From Pseudomonas cedrina subsp. cedrina (lineage in GTDB: Bacteria > Pseudomonadota > Gammaproteobacteria > Pseudomonadales > Pseudomonadaceae): a stretch of 64,000 nucleotides of DNA. Below the pieces are notes generated by a model that saw only the letters and a list, made by a program, of their open reading frames with translations, made no database searches and had not been told where the DNA came from. Position 1 is the first letter of the stretch. Every line of letters begins with the position of its first letter. Shown here piece after piece: positions 44,000-51,325 of the stretch. Location of the stretch: contig NZ_MNPW01000007.1 in assembly GCF_001983175.1 (NCBI RefSeq), positions 248,001-312,000 on the forward strand, read 5' to 3'. The position numbers and the translations under genes were made by a program.

Positions 44000-44179
44000 T
44001 CAGAGCGAAGATGACGGCAGTCGAACCACCGGTGCTCCCGGAATGCAGCACACCAGCGCGCCTTGGTTTTCGACGCACAGCACGTTGAGAAAGGAGAAAT
44101 AGAACGGCCGGGCGCGGGGCAGACCGCGTGGCGTGTGGGCAGGGCGTAAAACGCGCAGTACAGCGTTGAAGATTTTCAT
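44000..44179 (-). CDS. Possible 59-residue leader or small protein
   Basis: ATG 44179 to TGA 44000 gives a basic N-terminus (MKIFNAVLRVLRPAHTPRGL) and a Cys-containing hydrophobic C-terminus (LNVLCVENQGALVCCIPGAP). It lies between the predicted promoter and the binding protein gene, so it must be in the transcript. The ribosome binding site is weak (CCAGGTACC). Codon use looks genomic. It may be a real small protein, a leader peptide or an accident of a GC-rich leader. Confidence 0.4.
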   Translation of the reverse strand: MKIFNAVLRVLRPAHTPRGLPRARPFYFSFLNVLCVENQGALVCCIPGAPVVRLPSSSL

Positions 44180-44263
44180 CTGACGGTACCTGGTTGTTTT
44201 TGATCTTGTTTTTGTTGAGTCGCCCGAATCGCGTCCGAACGTACTTTTTGCAACCTGGAAAAG

Positions 44264-44292
44264 ACTTTATTGGAAAAAAATTTCCATATCAA
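44264..44292 (-). promoter_or_regulatory. Promoter with IolR-type operator ahead of the inositol importer
   Basis: On the minus strand TTGATA (44292-44287) and TAAAGT (44269-44264) are 17 bases apart, and the spacer contains the palindrome TGGAAATTTTTTTCCA (44271-44286), that is GGAA-N6-TTCC. This is the motif known for the RpiR-type IolR of Sinorhizobium meliloti. Binding there would block RNA polymerase directly. A second, weaker palindrome TAGAA-N5-TTCTA lies at 44300-44314. Confidence 0.65.
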
Positions 44293-44330
44293 CATCTTTT
44301 AGAATTTTGTTCTATTTTTGTGGAAATCTC

Positions 44331-45359
44331 CTACAGCGCCGCCATGTCGATGACCTGTCGGCGCTCCGCGCTGAGACGCGCGGCGTCCAATACGCGGGTG
44401 GTTTCCAGCGCGTCATGGGCATCCACCGGTAACGGCCCCTGCCCTTGCACAGCTGCTTGCAACTGGCGATAGAACTGCGTCCAGCAACCCTTCTCCGACG
44501 GTACCCGTTCGCGCTCCGGCCCTTGTTCGAACCAGCCCCAGCGCCGATGCTCCTCGGCGCCCCAGTGCTCGCCTTCGGTTTTTGGTGATTTGCCGGCCAT
44601 CAGTGCTTCTTCCTGACCATCCAGGCCGTCGACGGTGTAACAGCCCAAACTGCCACTCACACGAAAGCGCGGCGCCTGGCAGTTTTGCAGGGCATTGCCC
44701 CATAGGTGGGAAATCACACCGTTGGCGTGGGTCAGGGAGACGAAGAAGCCGTGGTCGACGCTGGGGTGTTCGGCGGTGTAATGCAACTGCGCAAAGACCC
44801 GCTCCACCGGGCCGAACAGTTGCAGCGCCTGGTCCACCAAGTGGCTGCCCAGGTCGCGCAACCAGCCGCCGCCGCTGGCATTGCCCACCGCATGTGGGCT
44901 GTAGCGCTCCACGCGGGATTCGAAACGGCTGACCTGGCCGAGGGCGCCGGCGTCGATGAGTTTGCGCAGGGTCAGGTAATCCGAGTCCCAGCGCCGGTTC
45001 TGGTAGACGCTCAGCAGCACCTCATGGCGCTCGGCGGCGGTGATCAGCGCCTGGGCCTGCTCGGCATTGGCGGCGAAGGGTTTGTCGCTCACCACCGCCA
45101 CGCCGTGCTCAATAGCCTCCAGCACCAGCGCCGGGCGGCCTTTGAGGGTGGTGGAAATGACCAGCGCATCGACGCCGGCTTCAACGAGCTGGCCGATGGA
45201 GTCGAAGGCTTTCACGCCGGGGTGATCGCTGTGTAATTGCTGGCGGCGTTCGGGTGAACGGGTCACCACGCCGACAAAGGTTGCGCCTGGCAGGGTTGCC
45301 AGTAATGGGGCGTGGAAGAAACGCCCGCCGTGGCCGTAGCCGACTAGTCCGATTCGCAT
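44331..45359 (-). CDS. Gfo/Idh/MocA-family dehydrogenase in the inositol locus
   Basis: 342 residues. Starts MRIGLVGYGHGGRFFHAPLL, with VVSDKPFA (catalytic Lys near 95) and a C-terminal domain with GGGWLRDLGSHLVDQALQLF. It is a second dehydrogenase in the locus besides IolG and most resembles MocA-type enzymes that act on inositol isomers or scyllo-inosose derivatives. Its place between iolG and the importer suggests a role in using another inositol stereoisomer; this is inference. The 3' end is 39 bp before the importer promoter. Confidence 0.85.
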   Translation of the reverse strand: MRIGLVGYGHGGRFFHAPLLATLPGATFVGVVTRSPERRQQLHSDHPGVKAFDSIGQLVEAGVDALVISTTLKGRPALVLEAIEHGVAVVSDKPFAANAEQAQALITAAERHEVLLSVYQNRRWDSDYLTLRKLIDAGALGQVSRFESRVERYSPHAVGNASGGGWLRDLGSHLVDQALQLFGPVERVFAQLHYTAEHPSVDHGFFVSLTHANGVISHLWGNALQNCQAPRFRVSGSLGCYTVDGLDGQEEALMAGKSPKTEGEHWGAEEHRRWGWFEQGPERERVPSEKGCWTQFYRQLQAAVQGQGPLPVDAHDALETTRVLDAARLSAERRQVIDMAAL

Positions 45360-45396
45360 AACTCACGCCTTATATGAAGTGCAAACCCAATTCAAA

Positions 45397-45485
45397 TGTG
45401 GGAGCTGGCTTGCCTGCGATAGCGGTGTGTCAGGGCAAGAATCCGCCATTGACAGACCGCTATCGCAGGCAAGCCAGCTCCCACA
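45397..45485. repeat. REP doublet (REPIN) between mocA-like gene and iolG
   Basis: Inverted copies of the TGTGGGAGCTGGCTTGCCTG unit enclose a 35-bp spacer. It falls inside the run of co-directed inositol genes. Confidence 0.9.
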
Positions 45486-45514
45486 CTGACTGCATTCCAC
45501 TTTGAGATTGTGGT

Positions 45515-46540
45515 TCAGCCGTAAAAGCGCGGCCGCTCCGGCAAGCTGACCTGCACAATCTGCTCGCTGCCCTGGGCTTCGATGCACGCATCCGCCGCCA
45601 CCGCCGCGGCAAAACCATCCCACGCCGACGGCCCACCGACCTGGCCGGCGCGCACGCTGTCGATAAACGCCTGCAACTCCACGTCATAGGCGCCGATAAA
45701 GCGGTCCTTCCAGTCCATCAGGATCGCGTTGGACAGCTTGGCCCCGCTGCGCAGTTGCACCTGGGACGGCTCCGGCAACTTGGCGATGCCGGTCTCCCCC
45801 ACCACTTCGCACTGGATGTCGTAGCCGTACTGGCAGTTGACGAAGACCTCCACATCGATGCGCGTGCCCTTGGCGGTTTCCAGCAACACGATCTGCGGGT
45901 CGCGCAGATGAGCCAGCGCTTTGCTGGTCTTGCGCGGGAATACCACTTGCACCGACACGTAGTCGTCGTTGAGCAACCAGCGCAGCACGTCCAGCTCGTG
46001 GATCAAGGTGTCGGTGATCGCCATGTCGGTCTTGTAGTTTTCGCCCACCGTCGGGTTGCGGTGTGCGCAGTGCAACATCAGGGGCTCGCCGATCTGGCCG
46101 CTGTCGATCACGGCCTTGAGGGCGCGGTAACCTTCGTCATACGGGCGCATGAAACCGACCTGCACCAGGCGCTTGCCATGGGCGACTTCGGCCTCGACGA
46201 TCCGGCGGCAGCCCTCGGCAGTGACGGCCAGGGGTTTTTCGCAGAACACCGGCTTGCCGGCGGCGATGGCCGCCAACACGAACTCCTCATGGCTCGGGCC
46301 CCACGAGGTGACCAGGACCGCCTCGACCTGGGGCGACTGAATCAGCGCATGGCCGTCCGCGTACACCTCGGCGTCCAGCTTCAACTCGGCGACCACTTTG
46401 GCCGCTTGTTCAAGGTTGATGTCGGTCACCGCCACCACTTGGCTGTTGAGCAAGGTCTGGCTGCAACGGCGAATATGGTCGCGGCCGATGGCGCCCGTAC
46501 CGATGACACCTATGCGCAGTGAATTAGAAAGCAAAGACAT
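45515..46540 (-). CDS. iolG: Inositol 2-dehydrogenase
   Basis: 341 residues from ATG 46540. It oxidises myo-inositol to scyllo-inosose with NAD, first step of the iol pathway. N-terminus LRIGVIGTGAIGRDHIRRCS is the NAD site; VFCEKPLAV holds the catalytic Lys; DTLIHELDVLRWLL gives the Asp/His pair of IdhA-type enzymes. The gene lies 19 bp after iolD on the same strand. No CDS start competes; ORF upstream of 46540 has no ribosome site. Confidence 0.92.
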   Translation of the reverse strand: MSLLSNSLRIGVIGTGAIGRDHIRRCSQTLLNSQVVAVTDINLEQAAKVVAELKLDAEVYADGHALIQSPQVEAVLVTSWGPSHEEFVLAAIAAGKPVFCEKPLAVTAEGCRRIVEAEVAHGKRLVQVGFMRPYDEGYRALKAVIDSGQIGEPLMLHCAHRNPTVGENYKTDMAITDTLIHELDVLRWLLNDDYVSVQVVFPRKTSKALAHLRDPQIVLLETAKGTRIDVEVFVNCQYGYDIQCEVVGETGIAKLPEPSQVQLRSGAKLSNAILMDWKDRFIGAYDVELQAFIDSVRAGQVGGPSAWDGFAAAVAADACIEAQGSEQIVQVSLPERPRFYG

Positions 46541-46559
46541 GCAAACACTCCTCTTGTTA

Positions 46560-48491
46560 TTAGTACTGCCGGGCTTTTGCCAGCTGTTCATTGAGTTTTT
46601 TCGCGGCGGCGTTCGTGCGTTCGCTGGTGGACACCTGCGCCACCCCGACCCGCCACCACGACAGGTAGCCGTGGACCATGGTCTTGGGCAGCACCTTGAT
46701 ATCGATCAGCGTCGACACCGTCTGCGTGCGCGCATCGGCCAGGGCCGCTTCGAGTTGTTCCACGGTGCTGACCTTGTAGGTCTTGCAGCCGTAGGCCGCC
46801 GCGCTCATGGCGAAATCCACCGGCACCAGGCCGCCGTCGAGCTTGCCGCTCTCCGGGTTGCGAAAGCGGAACTCGGTGCCGAAGCTGTCCATGCCGTTGC
46901 CGATCTGCAGGTTGTTGATGCAGCCGAAGGCCATGTTGTCGAGCAGCACCACGTTGATCTTGCGCCGCTCCTGGATCGAGGTCGCCAGCTCCGAATGCAG
47001 CATCATGTAGGAGCCGTCACCCACCAGGGCGTAGACCTCTTTGGTCGGCTCGGCGAGTTTCACGCCCAGGGCGGCATTGATCTCGTAGCCCATGCACGAG
47101 TAGCCGTACTCGACGTGGTAGGTGTTCACGCCCTTGCTGCGCCAGGCACGCTGCAGGTCGCCGGGCAGGCTGCCGGCGGCGGCGACGATGATGGCGTCGT
47201 CGGCCAGGGTCTGGTTGAGCACGCCCAGCACGCGGCTTTGGGTGAGGCAGGAGCCGGTCAGTTCGATGAATTCACGTAGCACCGCGCGGTCCAGGTGATC
47301 GTCGACCTCGGGCACGAAGCCGTCGCCGGCATACTCCACCTGATGCACGCGATCCACCTCGGCGTCCAACTGCGCCTTGGCGTCAGCGACCTGTTCGCCC
47401 CAACCGGAACGGTAATCCCCCAGCGCATCGGCGAGCGTTTGCAGGGCGACTCGCGCGTCGGCCAGCACCTGCACGCCGTCGAGCTTTAAGGCATCGCAGG
47501 GGCTGATATTGAGGTTCAAAAACGTCACCTCGGCATGCTTGAACAGCGACTTGGACGAGGTGGTGAAGTCGGTATAGCGCGTGCCGATACCAATGATCAG
47601 GTCGGCTTCCGGTGCCAGCAGGTTCGCCGCCAGGCAGCCGGTTTCACCGAGGCCGCCCACGTTCAGCGGGTGACTGGAAACCACCGCGCTTTTGCCGGCC
47701 TGGGTTTCGGCGAAGGGGATATCAAAGCGCTCGGCAAAGGCCTGCAACGCAGCATTGGCGCCGGAATACTTCACGCCGCCGCCACAGATGATCAGCGGTT
47801 TGCGCTTGCCGTCAAAGGCGGCCAGCGCATCGGCGATCATCGCGGCGGTGGCCGGGCGACGGTCGATGCGATGCACGCGTTTTTGCAGGAAGTAATCCGG
47901 ATAGTCCCAGGCTTCGGCCTGTACGTCCTGAGGCAAGGCCAGGGTCACGGCGCCGGTTTCGGCCGGGTCGGTGAGCACGCGCATGGCGTGGATCGCGGCG
48001 CTCATCAGCTGCTCGGGGCGGTTGATGCGGTCCCAGTATTTGCTCACCGAGCGGAACGCGTCGTTGGTGCTGATGCTCAAGTCGTGGAACTGCTCGATCT
48101 GTTGCAGCACCGGGTCGGGCTGGCGGCTGGCGTAGACATCGCCCGGCAACAGCAACAACGGGATGCGGTTGGCCGTGGCGGTCGCAGCGGCGGTGAGCAT
48201 GTTGGCGGCGCCGGGGCCTACCGACGCGGTGCACGCGTAGATCTTGCGGCGCAGGTGCTGCTTGGCGAAACCGATGGCGGCATGGGCCATGCCCTGCTCA
48301 TTGCGGCCCTGGTGGACGACCAGGTCACCACTGTCCTGCTCCAGGGCCTGGCCCAGGCCCAGCACGTTGCCATGGCCGAAAATGGTAAACACACCGGCGA
48401 CGAACTTGCTCTGCACGCCGTCGACTTCGATGTATTGGTTATCGAGGAACTTCACCAGGGCCTGGGCCATGGTCAATCGTGTTGTGGTCAT
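46560..48491 (-). CDS. iolD: 3D-(3,5/4)-trihydroxycyclohexane-1,2-dione hydrolase
   Basis: 643 residues from ATG 48491. Thiamine-diphosphate enzyme that opens the ring of the diketone made by IolE, giving 5-deoxy-glucuronate. N-terminal domain: FTIFGHGNVLGLGQAL and HQGRNEQGMAHAAIGFAKQ with the catalytic Glu; C-terminal ThDP motif GDGSYMMLHSELATSIQERR near residue 490 with VVLLDN. Length matches the family. Flanked by iolG and, across a REP doublet, by an iolI-like gene. Confidence 0.95.
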   Translation of the reverse strand: MTTTRLTMAQALVKFLDNQYIEVDGVQSKFVAGVFTIFGHGNVLGLGQALEQDSGDLVVHQGRNEQGMAHAAIGFAKQHLRRKIYACTASVGPGAANMLTAAATATANRIPLLLLPGDVYASRQPDPVLQQIEQFHDLSISTNDAFRSVSKYWDRINRPEQLMSAAIHAMRVLTDPAETGAVTLALPQDVQAEAWDYPDYFLQKRVHRIDRRPATAAMIADALAAFDGKRKPLIICGGGVKYSGANAALQAFAERFDIPFAETQAGKSAVVSSHPLNVGGLGETGCLAANLLAPEADLIIGIGTRYTDFTTSSKSLFKHAEVTFLNLNISPCDALKLDGVQVLADARVALQTLADALGDYRSGWGEQVADAKAQLDAEVDRVHQVEYAGDGFVPEVDDHLDRAVLREFIELTGSCLTQSRVLGVLNQTLADDAIIVAAAGSLPGDLQRAWRSKGVNTYHVEYGYSCMGYEINAALGVKLAEPTKEVYALVGDGSYMMLHSELATSIQERRKINVVLLDNMAFGCINNLQIGNGMDSFGTEFRFRNPESGKLDGGLVPVDFAMSAAAYGCKTYKVSTVEQLEAALADARTQTVSTLIDIKVLPKTMVHGYLSWWRVGVAQVSTSERTNAAAKKLNEQLAKARQY

Positions 48492-48538
48492 GTTCGCACC
48501 TTGTATGAATGCAAATCTGTCGATCAACAGTGATCCAG

Positions 48539-48626
48539 TGTGGGGGCTGGCTTGCCTGCGATAGCGGTTTATCAAAACAGATTCTCTGCCTGACACACCG
48601 CTATCGCAGGCAAGCCAGCTCCCACA
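48539..48626. repeat. REP doublet (REPIN) between iolD and the iolI-like gene
   Basis: Two inverted units with one altered base (TGTGGGGGCTGG) around a 34-bp spacer. Second of three REP doublets in the iol run. Confidence 0.9.
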
Positions 48627-48638
48627 GGTTGTTCGGCG

Positions 48639-49460
48639 TCAGGTCCGGGAGTTTTGCAGGTGGGCCATGCTCGCACCCAACGCCTGCTGAATATCCGCCA
48701 ACCCATGCACGCTCTCGGCAAACGGCTCGAACGACAAGTAACCGCTGTAGCCGCTGCCGAGCAAGGTGTCGATCTGCGCCGCATTGCCGAGGATGTCGCC
48801 CTCGCCCACCAGCACCCGGTGGCCGTCGCGAATCGAATTGAGCGGTGCCTCGGCATCTTCCACGCCGGAGATATGCACCAGTCCGGTCAGTTCCGGGAAG
48901 AACTCCTGTTCGCCGGCCAGGTGATGATGGAAGGTGTCATGCACCAGGCGGAATACATCCAGGCCGCCGATGGACTTGATCGCTTCCACCGCCACGCGCT
49001 TGCGCCGCATTGAGCACTCTTCAAAGCCCAGGGGCTCGATGAAACCCATGATCGCGTACTCGCGCAGGATCGGCGCCAGCTCGCTCAGGGCGGTGCGCAG
49101 GCCGGCCGCGCGCTGGGCTTCGTTGCGCGTGTCGCCAGGCTCATTGAACGGGCACATCACCAGGCCCTGTGCTCCGCATTCGCGGGCGTAGGTCGCCAGC
49201 GCTATCGCCTGGGCACGGCGTTCATCGTTCCACACATCAAAGGGGTACAGCGCGTTGATCGACAGCACCGTGATGCCCTGCGCGGCGCACAGCTCGCGCA
49301 CGCGGCTGGCCGGGGTGCCGAATTCGATTTGGCGGTCCGCCAGGTCATTGCGGATCTCGATGGCATCGCACTTGAGCGTGGCGGCCAACTGGATGAAATC
49401 CGGCAGGGACAGGTGCGGCGCGACCATGCGGTTCAGGGCAAAGCGTAAAGGCGACTTCAT
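48639..49460 (-). CDS. iolI: Inosose isomerase-like TIM-barrel protein
   Basis: 273 residues from ATG 49460. An AP-endonuclease family 2 (xylose isomerase-like) TIM barrel: LKCDAIEIRNDL, IEPLGFEECSMRR, FRLVHDTFHHHLAGE and GYLSFEPFAESVHG, with the metal ligands (Glu, Asp, His, Glu) usual for IolI/IolE/IolH. By size and position it corresponds to IolI, which interconverts inosose isomers. IolH would be the alternative. A much longer frame continuing to 50288 is the shadow of iolB. Confidence 0.8.
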   Translation of the reverse strand: MKSPLRFALNRMVAPHLSLPDFIQLAATLKCDAIEIRNDLADRQIEFGTPASRVRELCAAQGITVLSINALYPFDVWNDERRAQAIALATYARECGAQGLVMCPFNEPGDTRNEAQRAAGLRTALSELAPILREYAIMGFIEPLGFEECSMRRKRVAVEAIKSIGGLDVFRLVHDTFHHHLAGEQEFFPELTGLVHISGVEDAEAPLNSIRDGHRVLVGEGDILGNAAQIDTLLGSGYSGYLSFEPFAESVHGLADIQQALGASMAHLQNSRT

Positions 49461-49486
49461 TGTTATTGTTCTCCGTCCGGAACCGC

Positions 49487-50272
49487 TTAGAGGTCCAGCA
49501 GCCAACTGTGCTGCGGGTCGTTGTGGAAATGCCAGGCGCGCTTGGGGCCGGCCATGACGTTCAGGTAATAGGACTCGTATCCGTACGGCACGCTGACCGG
49601 GTGATACCCCTTGGGCACCACCAGGTCGCTGTTTTCCACGGCCATGGCCTGGTCGATGCTGCGATCGTCGGTGTAGACGCGCTGGAACACGAAGCCCTGG
49701 GGCGGATTGACCTGGTGGTAGTAGGTTTCTTCCAGAAAGCTCTGGTGCGGCAGGTCGTCGGTGTCGTGCTTGTGCGGCGGGTAGCTCGACGAATGCCCGG
49801 ACGGCGTGCGCACTTCCACCACCAGCAACGAGTGCGCCGGCTCGCTGTCGGGCAGGATGTCGCACACGTAGCGGGTATTGGCGCCTTTGCCGCGCACGCT
49901 GCGTTTGCAGTTTTCCGGGCGAATCAGGCGCGGCGCGTAGCCTTGCGCGCCGGGTGCCGCGCAGACGGCGATCTGCACGTCGCTCAAGGCGGTGACCTGG
50001 GCGTCGGTGCCCGGCGGCAGGTACGCGGCGAACGGCGATTTGTCTTCGAAGACCGATTGGCGGTCCCCCAGGTTCTGCCAGTTGAAGCCTTCGCCCTCGA
50101 TATTCACGCGGCCGCTGAGCAGTACCAGGCACAGCTCTTTGTCGCCGGCGCTGACCGGCAGGGTTTCGCCCAGGCTCAGGCGGTAGGCGCGAAAACCCAC
50201 ATACTCCAGGCGGCCTTCTTCCAGGGCGACCAGGGTTTTGCCGCCTTTGCTGCCTTTGACCAACAAGCTCAT
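49487..50272 (-). CDS. iolB: 5-deoxy-glucuronate isomerase
   Basis: 261 residues from ATG 50272, overlapping the iolE stop by 4 bp. Isomerises 5-deoxy-glucuronate to 2-deoxy-5-keto-gluconate. Bicupin fold: the metal-binding cluster SSYPPHKHDTDDLPHQSFLE with His and Glu ligands is characteristic, and the end PKRAWHFHNDPQHSWLL fits KduI/IolB enzymes. The N-terminus starts MSLLVKGSKGG. Tight coupling with iolE supports the role. Confidence 0.93.
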   Translation of the reverse strand: MSLLVKGSKGGKTLVALEEGRLEYVGFRAYRLSLGETLPVSAGDKELCLVLLSGRVNIEGEGFNWQNLGDRQSVFEDKSPFAAYLPPGTDAQVTALSDVQIAVCAAPGAQGYAPRLIRPENCKRSVRGKGANTRYVCDILPDSEPAHSLLVVEVRTPSGHSSSYPPHKHDTDDLPHQSFLEETYYHQVNPPQGFVFQRVYTDDRSIDQAMAVENSDLVVPKGYHPVSVPYGYESYYLNVMAGPKRAWHFHNDPQHSWLLDL

Positions 50273-51162
50273 TTTCCGGTCCTCTCATTCAAAAGAGCAC
50301 GTAACGTGTCATAGCCTTTTTTCGCATAGATATAGCTGGGCGCGACCGCCGGGTCCTGCTCGGCCTCGACCACCAGCCAGCCTTCATATGTCGCGGCCAG
50401 GAGCACATCGAGCAATGCGGCGAAGTCGATATCGCCATCGCCCGGCACGGTAAAGGTGCCGTTGACGATGCAATCGGGAAAGCTCCACATCTGGTTGCGC
50501 GCCAGCTGCACCACCGCTTTGCGCACGTCCTTGAAATGCACGTGGCAGATGCGGTCGATGTGTTTGCGCAACACCTCAAGCGGTTCGCCGCCCCCCATGT
50601 AGCAGTGGCCCGAATCGAACAGCAGGCCGACTTCGGGGCCGGTGCGTTTCATCAACTGGTCGATGTCTTCCGGGGATTCGACATAGGCGCCCATGTGGTG
50701 GTGGTAGGCCAGGCGCACGCCCTGGGACAGGGTAAAGCGCGCCAGTTCAGTGAGTTTGTCCGCATAGTCCTGCCAGGCCTGCTCGCTGTGAAAGCGCGGG
50801 CGTTCGATCAGGCGGATGCGCGAACCCTGGATCGAATCGGCGACCTCGCCGTAGACCAGTACCGTGGCGCCGTTGTGTTTCAACAATTCGACATGGCCGG
50901 CGATGGCCTCGATTTCTTCCGCTACCGAACGCCGCGCCAGGCGGCTGGAATACCAGCCGGAGACCAAGGCCAGGTCGTACGGGCGCAATACATCGCCGAC
51001 GCCCTTGGCGTCCTTGGGGAATTTACCGTTGAGTTCGAAACCTTCGTAGCCGATTTCCTTGCCTTCGCTCAGGGCGGTGCTCAGGGGCGTCTCGCCGCCC
51101 AGGGCCGGGAGGTCGTCGTTGCTCCAGGAGATCGGGTTGATGCCAATTCGGATTGCGGGCAT
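50269..51162 (-). CDS. iolE: Inosose dehydratase
   Basis: 297 residues from ATG 51162. TIM barrel that dehydrates scyllo-inosose to 3D-trihydroxycyclohexane-1,2-dione. Motifs: IRIGINPISWSNDDLPALGG at the N-terminus, AYHHHMGAYVESPEDIDQLM, LLFDSGHCYMGG, ICHVHFKDVR and VEAEQDPAVAPS with the metal-binding Glu, Asp, His, Glu set. Length fits. Overlaps iolB by 4 bp. Confidence 0.95.
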   Translation of the reverse strand: MPAIRIGINPISWSNDDLPALGGETPLSTALSEGKEIGYEGFELNGKFPKDAKGVGDVLRPYDLALVSGWYSSRLARRSVAEEIEAIAGHVELLKHNGATVLVYGEVADSIQGSRIRLIERPRFHSEQAWQDYADKLTELARFTLSQGVRLAYHHHMGAYVESPEDIDQLMKRTGPEVGLLFDSGHCYMGGGEPLEVLRKHIDRICHVHFKDVRKAVVQLARNQMWSFPDCIVNGTFTVPGDGDIDFAALLDVLLAATYEGWLVVEAEQDPAVAPSYIYAKKGYDTLRALLNERTGK

Positions 51163-51207
51163 GGCTGCACCTTTATTATTTTCGGGTATCACTGAGATCT
51201 GCTTTTA

Positions 51208-51296
51208 TGTGGGAGCTGGCTTGCCTGCGATAGCGGTGTGTCAGGTAATGAAGCCATGTCTGATGTACCGCTATCGCAGGCAAGCCAGCTCCCACA
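51208..51296. repeat. REP doublet (REPIN) between iolE and iolC
   Basis: Inverted TGTGGGAGCTGGCTTGCCTG units around a 35-bp spacer. Third of the doublets inside the iol run. Confidence 0.9.
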
Positions 51297-51325
51297 TTGG
51301 ATTGCATTTCAATTTGAGGCCGTGA

